From NCBI RefSeq assembly GCF_003149105.1, contig NZ_QGDS01000006.1, positions 1 through 64,000 of the forward strand: a stretch of 64,000 nt of DNA, given 5' to 3'. Below are positions 44,539 through 52,526 of the stretch, piece after piece. The stretch's first letter is position 1, and each line of letters opens with the position of its first letter. This DNA comes from Faecalicatena contorta. GTDB taxonomy: Bacteria > Bacillota > Clostridia > Lachnospirales > Lachnospiraceae. A program made the position numbers and the translations under genes. The notes under the pieces were generated by a model. It saw only the letters and a list, made by a program, of their open reading frames with translations. It ran no database searches and was not told the origin of the DNA.

Positions 44539-46023
44539 TTGAACGAAAAAATATTATTGGAAATGCACCATGTACATAAACGTTTTGCGGGAGTTCATGC
44601 ATTGAATGATGTCAGCTTTGAGTTAAAGGCAGGTGAGGTTCATGCACTTCTCGGGGAGAACGGTGCCGGAAAATCTACACTGATTAAAGTACTTGGAGGC
44701 ATATACCAGGCAGACGAAGGTGAGATTCGCATTGACGGAAATAAAGTGGAAATCAAGGGCGTAGAAGATGCCAAAAAAAATGGAGTTGCGATTATCCACC
44801 AGGAACTTGTACTGGTGTCACACATGACTGTGGCGGAAAATATTTTTCTTGGCAGGGAATTTGGGAAAGGTGTTTTAGTAAATCGCAGGAAAATGAATGA
44901 AGAGGCTCAAAAGCTTCTGGATGAACACCAGGTACATATACGTGCCGATGTACTTGTGGGAAAGCTGACAATTGCTCAACAGCAGATGGTTGAAATTGTA
45001 AAAGCAATCTCCCAAAACTCAAAAATCCTTGTTATGGATGAACCGACTTCCTCCATTGCAGATAAGGAAGTGGAATTTCTCTTTGAAACTATGAGGGAGC
45101 TGACAAAACGGGGAGTAGGAATTATTTATATTTCCCATAAGATGAGTGAATTGGAGCAGATATGTGACAGAGTTACGGTTATGCGTGATGGTATGTATGT
45201 AGGAACCGAGGTGGTCAAAAATACCACAAAAGACAAACTGATTGCCATGATGGTAGGAAGAGCGTTGGAGAACTACTATACAAGAGATTACCAGGAACCT
45301 GGAGAAGAAGTGCTTCGATGTGAGCATATCTCTGATGGGAATATGGTTAAAGATGTAAGTTTTCATTTGAAAAAAGGTGAGATCATCGGATTTGCGGGTC
45401 TGGTAGGAGCGGGACGCAGCGAGACGATGAAAGCCATCTTTGGTTTGACAAAGGACGTGTCAGGAGAAATCATGATAAACGGCGGGAAAGTGAAAGTGAC
45501 ATCTCCCGTTGAGGCTATGAAACATGGGTTAGCACTTGTACCAGAAGACAGGAAGCAGGAGGGTCTCTATAAAGTACAAAGTGTCCGGTTTAACATGACT
45601 ATTGAGGTGCTGGAGCAGTTTATAAAAGGCATCTCAGTGGATGATAAAAAAGAGATAGAACTGACCCAGAAATACATTGATATGATGTCTACAAAAACAC
45701 CTACTCAGATGCAGAAAATAGGTAATCTTTCCGGAGGTAACCAGCAGAAAGTAATCATAGGCAGATGGCTTGCAACCAATCCAAATGTGTTGATTCTGGA
45801 TGAGCCTACAAGAGGTGTAGATATAGGGGCAAAATCAGAGATTTATGTCATTATGAATGAGCTGGTAAAAAAAGGTGTATCAATTATTATGGTTTCTTCG
45901 GAATTACCGGAGATTATCAATATGAGTGACCGTGTTTACGTGATGGCTGAGGGCCGGGTAACTGGATGTCTGAATCACGACGAAGTAACTCAGGAAGCTG
46001 TTATGCTGCTGGCAGCGCATTAG
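44539..46023 (+). CDS. Sugar ABC transporter ATPase (RbsA/MglA type)
   Basis: A 494-residue double ATPase. First domain: Walker A GENGAGKST (about 41), LTIAQQQMVEIVKAI, ILVMDEPTSSIA. Second domain: GLVGAGRSE, LSGGNQQKVIIGRWL, VLILDEPTRGVDIG. The start is probably TTG 44539 with AGGTGG upstream; the next in-frame ATG (44563) would remove eight residues and has no ribosome site. Works with the single permease that follows. Confidence 0.92.
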   Translation: MNEKILLEMHHVHKRFAGVHALNDVSFELKAGEVHALLGENGAGKSTLIKVLGGIYQADEGEIRIDGNKVEIKGVEDAKKNGVAIIHQELVLVSHMTVAENIFLGREFGKGVLVNRRKMNEEAQKLLDEHQVHIRADVLVGKLTIAQQQMVEIVKAISQNSKILVMDEPTSSIADKEVEFLFETMRELTKRGVGIIYISHKMSELEQICDRVTVMRDGMYVGTEVVKNTTKDKLIAMMVGRALENYYTRDYQEPGEEVLRCEHISDGNMVKDVSFHLKKGEIIGFAGLVGAGRSETMKAIFGLTKDVSGEIMINGGKVKVTSPVEAMKHGLALVPEDRKQEGLYKVQSVRFNMTIEVLEQFIKGISVDDKKEIELTQKYIDMMSTKTPTQMQKIGNLSGGNQQKVIIGRWLATNPNVLILDEPTRGVDIGAKSEIYVIMNELVKKGVSIIMVSSELPEIINMSDRVYVMAEGRVTGCLNHDEVTQEAVMLLAAH

Positions 46024-46051
46024 AGTTTATTGAGAAGGAGGAGGAATCATT

Positions 46052-47044
46052 ATGGCTCAAATTAAAAAGAAAAAGTCAGAGCTGCCTGTAAGCGATAACA
46101 AAGGTCTTATGTTTTTAAGGGAAAATTTGGGAATCCTTATTGCACTTGCGATATTGTGTGTACTGTTGTCATTTTTGCCGGCAACAAGCAGCTCATTTTT
46201 ATCATCACAAAATATATTTAATGTTTTGAGACAGATTTCCACAAACATGTTGATTGCCTGTGCCATGACGATGGTTATCATACTGGGAGGAATTGATTTG
46301 TCTGTGGGATCCATCATAGCACTGTCTGGTGTTATAGCGGCAGGATGTGTGGCAAGATATAATCTTCCTATAGCAGCAGCTCTGCTGGCGGGTGTGCTGG
46401 TAGGTACTGCAATTGGAGTCTTTAACGGATTTGTTATTAGTAGAACGACAATCCCGCCATTCATTGTGACACTGGCTACCATGAACATTGCAAGAGGACT
46501 TGCAAAAGTATATACAGGTGGTTCTCCGGTTCGAGTCATGTCAAAGCAATGGCAGTTCATCGGTGGAGGCTATGTAGGTTTTATACCAGTACCGGTTATC
46601 ATCATGGTGATTGCTGTTGTAGCGACAGCATTATTGATGAATAAAACAAAGATGGGACGCCACATTTATGCTGTGGGAGGAAATGCACAGGCAGCAGTAT
46701 TTTCAGGTATCCGTGTGTCAACGGTGAAATTTACTGTCCACGTATATGCAGGTTTAATGGCTGGTATTGCAGGTATTATACTGGCATCCAGGATGTATTC
46801 CGGACAGCCGACAGCCGGGGAGGGAGCAGAGATGGATGCCATCGCAGCGGTAGTTGTAGGTGGAACCTCTATGGCAGGTGGAGCTGGTAAAATAGGAGGT
46901 ACTATTATTGGTGCACTGATTATTGGTGTGCTGAATAACGGACTGAACTTGATGAATGTCAATTCATTCTGGCAGGATGTGGTTAAGGGAGCTGTTATTT
47001 TACTGGCAGTATTTATTGACTATATCCGAAATAAAAACGCATAA
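46052..47044 (+). CDS. Sugar ABC transporter permease (RbsC type)
   Basis: A 330-residue permease with a 25-residue basic cytoplasmic head and about 8-10 membrane segments; family blocks ILGGIDLSVGSIIALSGV (about 75), SRTTIPPFIVTLATMNIARGL and VVGGTSMAGGAGKIGGTIIGAL. Only one permease gene is present, so the channel is probably a homodimer, unlike the two-permease system at 26.6-28.5 kb. The intergenic repeat copy B with a terminator follows. Confidence 0.92.
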   Translation: MAQIKKKKSELPVSDNKGLMFLRENLGILIALAILCVLLSFLPATSSSFLSSQNIFNVLRQISTNMLIACAMTMVIILGGIDLSVGSIIALSGVIAAGCVARYNLPIAAALLAGVLVGTAIGVFNGFVISRTTIPPFIVTLATMNIARGLAKVYTGGSPVRVMSKQWQFIGGGYVGFIPVPVIIMVIAVVATALLMNKTKMGRHIYAVGGNAQAAVFSGIRVSTVKFTVHVYAGLMAGIAGIILASRMYSGQPTAGEGAEMDAIAAVVVGGTSMAGGAGKIGGTIIGALIIGVLNNGLNLMNVNSFWQDVVKGAVILLAVFIDYIRNKNA

Positions 47045-47097
47045 TGAAACAGCTGGGAAGCTGCTGGACAAAATGTACAGCGGCTTCTTTTCTGATA

Positions 47098-47217
47098 TAA
47101 TAGGAAACTACGTTTCCTATTATACAAGAACCCTCCGGATGCACACTACGCGCATAAGGAAAATGGCCGCTAAAGCAACCGCGCTTCGGCGCGAGAGTCT
47201 GTCTTGCCAGACTCTTT
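47098..47217 (+). repeat. Structured intergenic repeat, copy B
   Basis: Starts with a palindrome TAATAGGAAAC-TAC-GTTTCCTATTA and continues with ACCCTCCGGATGCACACTACGCGC, a GGAAAATGGCCGCTAAAGC block and a UUCG-capped stem (CGCGC-UUCG-GCGCG, about 47180-47193). It ends in a terminator hairpin. The central part is highly similar to copy A (23376-23458), while the palindrome-plus-terminator frame resembles copy C (33930-34055). Confidence 0.7.
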
Positions 47218-47221
47218 ATTT
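47194..47221 (+). terminator. Terminator at the end of repeat copy B
   Basis: AGAGTCTG (47194-47201) pairs perfectly with CAGACTCT (47208-47215), followed by TTATTTT. It separates the ABC transporter genes from the sensory genes. Confidence 0.75.
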
Positions 47222-47310
47222 TATACAAAACAGTATTCTTTGAAAATTATAGAAAAAACCCAGGAGTGTATTATAATAAGTAATATGAAGAGGAAAGGTG
47301 GACTCAAAAG

Positions 47311-48252
47311 ATGAAAAGCATAGCAAGGGCTTTGGCCTGTGCATTTGGCGTAATATTGCTGATGACAGCAGCGGGCTGTGAAAAGGAGAGCACCAGACAG
47401 AAGCATATATTCGGAGCTACTTACATGACTCGGAATAATCCATATTTTGATGTTTTAAATGCGGAGCTTCAGGAGGCTGTGGAATCTAACGGGGACAAAT
47501 TGATTGTACGAAATCCGCTTCAGGACCAGAGTAAACAGAACAAGCAGATTCAGGATATGATTGATGAGGGGATAGAAGTTCTGTTTTTGAACCCGGTAGA
47601 TCAAAAGGAAGTCAAACCGGCACTCCAAGCCTGTAAAAAAGCAGGAGTTGCAATTATCAATATTGATACGATGGTTGCGGACAGGCAATATGTACTCGGA
47701 GCAGTGGAGACAGATCATTATCAGGCAGGACAGCTATGTGCAGAAAATATGATGAAACAGATAAAATCAGGAAGAATTATTATACTTAGGAATCCAGGGC
47801 AGTGGTCTATAAGTGAGAGAGTGCGGGGGTTTTTGGATACAATTGCTGAAAAACCGGAATATAAGGTGATCAGACAGGAGAATGCAGACGGAGAGATTGA
47901 GGTGGCAGCAGAGGTCCTTTCAGACATTCTTAAAGATGAACAGGAATTTGATGTTATTTTTGGGGGTAATGACCCAATGGCTCTGGGTGCCCTTGCTGCA
48001 TTACAGAAAGCTGGAATTGAGGAGGGAGTCCTGATTTATGGTGTTGATGGCTCACCGGATTTTAAGTCCATGCTGCAGGAAAATTATGTAACTGGCACAA
48101 GCAGTCAGAGTCCGGAGACTATCGCCGGGGTTGCAGCAAAAATGGCGTACAGTTATCTAGAGGGTGAGGAAATAGAAGAATACATAAAGATTCCAAGTAC
48201 TCTCATAATCAGAGAGAATCTTGATGAATTTGATATAGATGGGTGGCAGTAA
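47311..48252 (+). CDS. Sensory-type sugar-binding lipoprotein (RbsB paralogue)
   Basis: A 313-residue lipoprotein with lipobox TAAGC (Cys about 25) and a type I binding domain (HIFGATYMTRNNPYFDVLNAELQEAVESNGDKL). It is paralogous to the transport binding protein at 43512: shared VIFGGNDPMALGALAALQKAG, YGVDGSPDFKSML and the IDGWQ end. No permease or ATPase follows; instead a histidine kinase and a response regulator come next. So it is probably a sensor that presents bound sugar to the kinase, as known for XylFII with LytS in clostridia. Its stop codon lies 1 bp before the kinase start. Confidence 0.82.
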   Translation: MKSIARALACAFGVILLMTAAGCEKESTRQKHIFGATYMTRNNPYFDVLNAELQEAVESNGDKLIVRNPLQDQSKQNKQIQDMIDEGIEVLFLNPVDQKEVKPALQACKKAGVAIINIDTMVADRQYVLGAVETDHYQAGQLCAENMMKQIKSGRIIILRNPGQWSISERVRGFLDTIAEKPEYKVIRQENADGEIEVAAEVLSDILKDEQEFDVIFGGNDPMALGALAALQKAGIEEGVLIYGVDGSPDFKSMLQENYVTGTSSQSPETIAGVAAKMAYSYLEGEEIEEYIKIPSTLIIRENLDEFDIDGWQ

Positions 48253-48253
48253 A

Positions 48254-49555
48254 ATGAAGAACAGATATATGCATTTTATACGTATACTGTTTCTTGGAAT
48301 CAATATTTTTTCTGTGGCAGGAATTTGCGGATTCATTTATTTCACTACATTTAGAATCAGTACAGAGGATAATGCAAGGGAATTCATCGGGCAGGTAGCG
48401 GCAATCCCCAAATACCCACAGGCTATTTGTGCAATTTGTGGTTTTCTTCTGGCGGTTCTTGTTGTGGATATGATTTTGAGGGAAAATAAATTTCAGGAAA
48501 ATGGCAAGGGGGTTATGGCAACACTTGGGCTGGACTTTCTGTGCAGCCTTGGAATTATTTATATGTTGGATTTTAATTATAACGGAGTCCTTCTTCTTGT
48601 GGCTGCAAATACTGTAATCTACATTAAAGACAGAAGATGGACGTTCTTCTTGCTTTCCGCTTCTGCGATGATTTTTCTTGTGGCAGATTATGAATTAATT
48701 TCGGTCACGTATAACCTGTATTCAGTACGGAGCTATATCCAGTATTACAGTGGAACCGCACAGCAGTTTTTGCTGGGAGCTTATAATGTTTTGATATCCG
48801 CCAATATCTTAATTTTCATACTGTATTGTGTGAATATTATTCTTTCTCAGAGCCGTGATATTGAAGAAGCCAAGAAGAGGTCGGAAAATCTGCAGACAGT
48901 AAATGCACAGCTGAAGCATTATAATAAGATGACAGAGAAGATGGCAGAGGCCAGGGAGCGCAACAGAATGGCCCGTGAAATACATGACACACTGGGACAT
49001 ACACTGACAGGAATTTCTGCCGGTGTTGATGCATGTGTTGCAATTATAGATGAAAATCCAGAACAGACGAAGAGACAGTTGGAATTGGTTTCGAAAGCTG
49101 TGAGAGGCGGCATTAAGGATGTGCGGCGCTCTGTCTCCGAGCTGAGAGCGGATGCGCTGGAGAGGTTTCAGCTGGAGGAAGCCATACAGGATATGATTTC
49201 GGAGATTAATTCTCTGGCAGGAGTAAAGGTATGTTTTCATTCAAATGTGAAGCCGCTGAAATTCAGTGAAGATGAGGAGAACGTTATTTACCGGATTATC
49301 CAGGAAGGAATCACGAATGCCATCCGCCACGGTCATGCAGATTGTATCTGGGTTGATGCTCAGAAAGAAGATGGGATTTTTAAACTGAAAATCAAAGACA
49401 ATGGAGTTGGATGTAAGGAAATAAAGAAAGGATTCGGAACGAAGCATATGAAAGAGAGAGTGAATATGCTTGGAGGAACAATATCCTTTTCGGGAGAAAA
49501 TGGTTTTTTGATTGATGCGCAGATACCGATAAGATGGGGGGAAGAATATGATTAA
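48254..49555 (+). CDS. Membrane histidine kinase (HisKA_3 / NarX-DesK type)
   Basis: A 433-residue sensor kinase. The N-terminal 210 residues hold about six hydrophobic segments and no large extracellular domain. A coiled linker (about 205-240) precedes the HisKA_3 box MAREIHDTLGHTLTGISAG, with the phospho-acceptor His at about 242. The HATPase domain has VIYRIIQEGITNAIRHGHA, KIKDNGVGC and KGFGTKHMKERVNMLGG. With no extracellular sensor of its own, it probably reads the state of the upstream binding lipoprotein. ATG 48254 is favoured over an in-frame ATG at 48239, since GGTGG lies 7 bases before it. Overlaps the regulator gene by 8 bp. Confidence 0.88.
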   Translation: MKNRYMHFIRILFLGINIFSVAGICGFIYFTTFRISTEDNAREFIGQVAAIPKYPQAICAICGFLLAVLVVDMILRENKFQENGKGVMATLGLDFLCSLGIIYMLDFNYNGVLLLVAANTVIYIKDRRWTFFLLSASAMIFLVADYELISVTYNLYSVRSYIQYYSGTAQQFLLGAYNVLISANILIFILYCVNIILSQSRDIEEAKKRSENLQTVNAQLKHYNKMTEKMAEARERNRMAREIHDTLGHTLTGISAGVDACVAIIDENPEQTKRQLELVSKAVRGGIKDVRRSVSELRADALERFQLEEAIQDMISEINSLAGVKVCFHSNVKPLKFSEDEENVIYRIIQEGITNAIRHGHADCIWVDAQKEDGIFKLKIKDNGVGCKEIKKGFGTKHMKERVNMLGGTISFSGENGFLIDAQIPIRWGEEYD

Positions 49556-50222
49556 AGTACTCATAGCGGACGATCAGGAATTGATACGTCAAAGCCTGGA
49601 ACTTGTCCTGAACAGCAAAAGGGACATTGAAGTCTCCGGAATTGCAGCAGACGGACAGGAGGCAATACAGTGTATAAGGAAAAATAAGCCGGATATTGTA
49701 TTGATGGATATCCGCATGCCTAAGATGGACGGAGTTTCCTGTACAAAGATTATTAAAGATGTGTATCCTCAGATAAAAATTATTATTCTGACTACATTTG
49801 ATGATGACGAATATGTGTATGATGCATTAAGATACGGAGCCAGCGGATATCTGCTGAAAGGAGTGTCCATGGATGAGTTGTGCGATGCCATCAGAACGGT
49901 TCACAGTGGGCGGGCAATGATTAATCCGGATATAGCGACCAAGGTGTTGAAGTTATTTTCACAGATGGCACAGACAAACTACACAATTCCTGTTGCGGAA
50001 AAGAGCATACAGTCACTCACAAAAACGGAGTGGAAGCTTATTTCTCAAGTGAAAAAGGGGGCAAGTAATAAGGAAATTGCAGATGTCTTGAACCTTTCGG
50101 AGGGGACAATCCGAAATTATCTGAGTGCCATTTTGAATAAGCTGAATCTTCGCGACAGAACTCAGCTTGCAATTTGGGCGGTCCAGACAGGTGTACACTA
50201 CGATGAAGGCGGGGAGATATAA
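49548..50222 (+). CDS. NarL/FixJ family response regulator
   Basis: A 224-residue regulator. The receiver domain has IKVLIADDQELIR (acidic pair), the phospho-acceptor in DIVLMDIRMPKMDG (Asp about 54), ILTTFDDDEYVYDALRYGASGYLLKG with the conserved Thr and Lys. The C-terminal LuxR-type helix-turn-helix has LTKTEWKLISQVKKGASNKEIADVLNLSEGTIRNYLSAILNKL. It is the partner of the kinase encoded upstream. Likely targets are the paired motifs at 40535-40569 and 43388-43422, but this is inference. Confidence 0.9.
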   Translation: MIKVLIADDQELIRQSLELVLNSKRDIEVSGIAADGQEAIQCIRKNKPDIVLMDIRMPKMDGVSCTKIIKDVYPQIKIIILTTFDDDEYVYDALRYGASGYLLKGVSMDELCDAIRTVHSGRAMINPDIATKVLKLFSQMAQTNYTIPVAEKSIQSLTKTEWKLISQVKKGASNKEIADVLNLSEGTIRNYLSAILNKLNLRDRTQLAIWAVQTGVHYDEGGEI

Positions 50223-50225
50223 ATT

Positions 50226-51557
50226 TTGAAAGGTAAGTGGAAAAAACTGATTCCGGCATGTGTCATAGTGCTTGGAATTATAGGAATTACAATATTCTGG
50301 AAAATGAGCGAAGGAAAGACCGTCCTGGAGTTCGGGATGTTTACGGGAAGCAACTGGGGCGTGGAAAATGCGGATGCCTTTGTGATAATTGACAGAGCGA
50401 TTGCACGTTTTGAAAAGGCACATCCGGATGTGAAAGTAGAGTATACATCAGGTATCGACAGAGAGGATTACTCTGAGTGGTGTGCGGACAAACTTTTAAG
50501 GGGAGACATGCCGGACATCTTCATGGTCCTGGATGAGGATTTTAGCAGATACGTGTCATTGGATGTTCTGGAGAACCTGGATTCCTATATGGAAGATGAT
50601 CCTGAATTTCAACAAGCAGAGTTTTTTACCAAAGCTTTAGAGATTGGACAGGGGATAGGGGGAGAAAAGGTGCAGTATGCCCTTCCGTACGAGGTAGTAC
50701 CGACAATGATGTTTGTGAACAAGACATTATTGGAAAAAGAGGGAATACAGATGCCAAGGAAAGACTGGAGCTGGGAAGACTTTTATAATATCTGCCAGAA
50801 AGTAACCAAAGATACGGACGGTGACGGCAGGCTGGATCAGTTTGGGACATATAACTATACATGGCTGGATGCAATGTACACCAGCGGAGGAACCGCCTTT
50901 GACAGTAAAAACATGGCGGTGGACTTTACCAATACAGGGGTGGTTGAGTCTGTAAAGTTTATGAAAAAGCTGAATCAGCTGTATGGAGGAGAAATTGTAA
51001 CTCAGGAGGATTTCGATGCAGGAAAGGTAGCTTTTATGCCGCTGAATTTTGCAGAATACAGAACCTACAAGACATATCCGTATAAGATTAAAAAGTATAC
51101 AAATTTTCAATGGGACTGCACCACATTCCCAGGAATCGTGTCAGGGCAGAATGTATCAAAAGTGGATGCGCTTCTTCTGGGAATTAACAAAGATTCCAGA
51201 AAAAAGATGCTGGCATGGGAATTTCTGAGTGAGCTGACTATGGATAAAGAGAGCCAGATGGACATTTTCCGGTATTCTCAGGGAGTACCCAGTTTCAAAA
51301 CTGTGGCGGAATCTAAGGAAGCAGAACAGATTATACAAGGGGAGATGGACCCGGAAGAGCGGGTAATAGGCGGAGAATTTTTATGTGAAGTAATTGAAAA
51401 TGGAGAAATTACCCCTAAGTTTTATCAGGATCAGATGTATGAGCAGATTATAAGTCTTGCAAACACAGAGATTGCCAATATATTTGAACAGAATAAGAGT
51501 GTAGATATCAGTATGAAAATACTGCAGAGAGAATTACAGCGGTACCTCAATCAGTAA
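50226..51557 (+). CDS. Extracellular solute-binding protein (family 1-like)
   Basis: A 443-residue protein with a single N-terminal hydrophobic segment (LIPACVIVLGIIGITIFW) and no clear lipobox, so it is probably membrane-anchored. The rest is a MalE/family 1-like binding fold: RFEKAHPDVKVEYTSG, DMPDIFMVLDEDFSRYVSLDVLENLDSYMEDD, YALPYEVVPTMMFVNKTLLEKEGI, WEDFYNICQKVTKDTDGDGRLDQFG. It is translated directly after the response regulator (TTG start, GGGGAG ribosome site) and has no permease partner nearby. It may be an additional sensor input or a binding protein used with permeases elsewhere. Confidence 0.78.
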   Translation: MKGKWKKLIPACVIVLGIIGITIFWKMSEGKTVLEFGMFTGSNWGVENADAFVIIDRAIARFEKAHPDVKVEYTSGIDREDYSEWCADKLLRGDMPDIFMVLDEDFSRYVSLDVLENLDSYMEDDPEFQQAEFFTKALEIGQGIGGEKVQYALPYEVVPTMMFVNKTLLEKEGIQMPRKDWSWEDFYNICQKVTKDTDGDGRLDQFGTYNYTWLDAMYTSGGTAFDSKNMAVDFTNTGVVESVKFMKKLNQLYGGEIVTQEDFDAGKVAFMPLNFAEYRTYKTYPYKIKKYTNFQWDCTTFPGIVSGQNVSKVDALLLGINKDSRKKMLAWEFLSELTMDKESQMDIFRYSQGVPSFKTVAESKEAEQIIQGEMDPEERVIGGEFLCEVIENGEITPKFYQDQMYEQIISLANTEIANIFEQNKSVDISMKILQRELQRYLNQ

Positions 51558-51596
51558 GTTAAAGATAAGTCATGCTTGTTAAAGTAAAGACTATTA

Positions 51597-51625
51597 TTGA
51601 CAGTATATTTGTATCTAGATATAAT
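51597..51625 (+). promoter_or_regulatory. Consensus promoter for the glycine riboswitch leader
   Basis: TTGACA (51597-51602) and TATAAT (51620-51625), spacing 17 bp, are perfect matches to the housekeeping consensus. The 20-bp stretch TATTATTGACAGTATATTTG around the -35 recurs at 40416-40435 before the PfkB operon. Confidence 0.85.
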
Positions 51626-51661
51626 AAAGAAAACTAAATAATAACTAATCGTATGAAGAAT

Positions 51662-51775
51662 TTAGGAGAGACTGTTGTGCATGTTGCTTAGTGCATGATG
51701 GCGCCGAAGGGGCAAGGAGATATCTGAAACTCTCAGGCAAAGGGATTAAATTCGGACGAATCTCTGAAGATGCGA
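51662..51775 (+). promoter_or_regulatory. Glycine riboswitch
   Basis: GGAGAG at 51665, CGCCGAAGGGGCAA at about 51712 and GAAACTCTCAGGCAAAGGGA at about 51726 are the conserved glycine aptamer blocks. Only one complete aptamer is visible. A terminator follows at 51781-51816 and then gcvT, the expected target. Confidence 0.93.
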
Positions 51776-51780
51776 CAGGG

Positions 51781-51816
51781 AAATAGGAATGTCTATTATA
51801 GATGATCCTATTTCTT
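51781..51816 (+). terminator. Terminator in the glycine riboswitch expression platform
   Basis: AAATAGGA (51781-51788) pairs with TCCTATTT (about 51806-51813), with an inner CTAT/ATAG pairing, followed by CTTTTTT. It lies between the aptamer and gcvT, so glycine binding should prevent it. Confidence 0.75.
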
Positions 51817-51860
51817 TTTTATTTTTCAGGAGAAACGAGATGAAAGGAGCTATATTGAGT

Positions 51861-52526
51861 ATGGACTTAAAGACACCACTTTACGATGAACACGTAAAGG
51901 CAGGAGGTAAGATTGTCTCCTTTGCAGGGTATTTGCTCCCGGTACAGTACGGGACGGGGGTGATAAAGGAGCACATGGCAGTCAGGACACAGGCAGGATT
52001 GTTTGATGTATCCCATATGGGTGAGATTCTGTGTGAGGGGAAGGATGCGCTGGCGAATCTACAGATGCTGCTCACAAATAATTTTGATAATCTTGTGGAT
52101 GGGCAGGCAAGATACAGCCCCATGTGTACTGAAGAAGGGGGAACAGTAGATGACCTGATTGTCTATAAGAAATCAGATAATCATTACTTTATTGTGGTAA
52201 ATGCAGCAAACAAGGATAAAGACTATCAGTGGATGATAAACCATAAGTTTGGGGATGCTGTATTTACAGATGTCTCGGAGGAATATGCACAGCTTGCGGT
52301 GCAGGGTCCTAAAGCTATGGAAATTATAAGAAAGCTGACAAGAGAAGAAGAGATTCCCTCAAAATATTATCATGCAGTTTTTGATGCACAGGTTGCAGGA
52401 ATCTCTTGTATTATCTCTAAGACAGGATATACAGGTGAAGATGGAGTAGAACTATATTTTAAAAGTAAAGATGCTGCCCGGATGTGGAATACGCTCTTAG
52501 AAAATGGAAAAGAAGACATAGGAATC
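51861..52526 (+). pseudogene. gcvT: gcvT (glycine cleavage T protein), 3' truncated
   Basis: The first roughly 220 residues are a normal aminomethyltransferase: MDLKTPLYDEHVKAGGKIVSFAGYLLPVQY, GLFDVSHMGE, VVNAANKDKDYQW, LAVQGPKAMEII, SKTGYTGEDGVELY. Full-length GcvT has about 360 residues, and the C-terminal barrel (from the CGLGARDTLR region) is missing. After about GKEDIG, at 52520, the reading continues in sequence that is the reverse complement of an iron-siderophore permease gene, giving some 80 meaningless residues to 52766. So the gene is broken here, and gcvH, gcvPA and gcvPB do not follow. Start ATG 51861 (AAAGGAGC 10 bases upstream) fits the family; ATG 51840 is an alternative. The upstream riboswitch looks intact. 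Confidence 0.85.
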
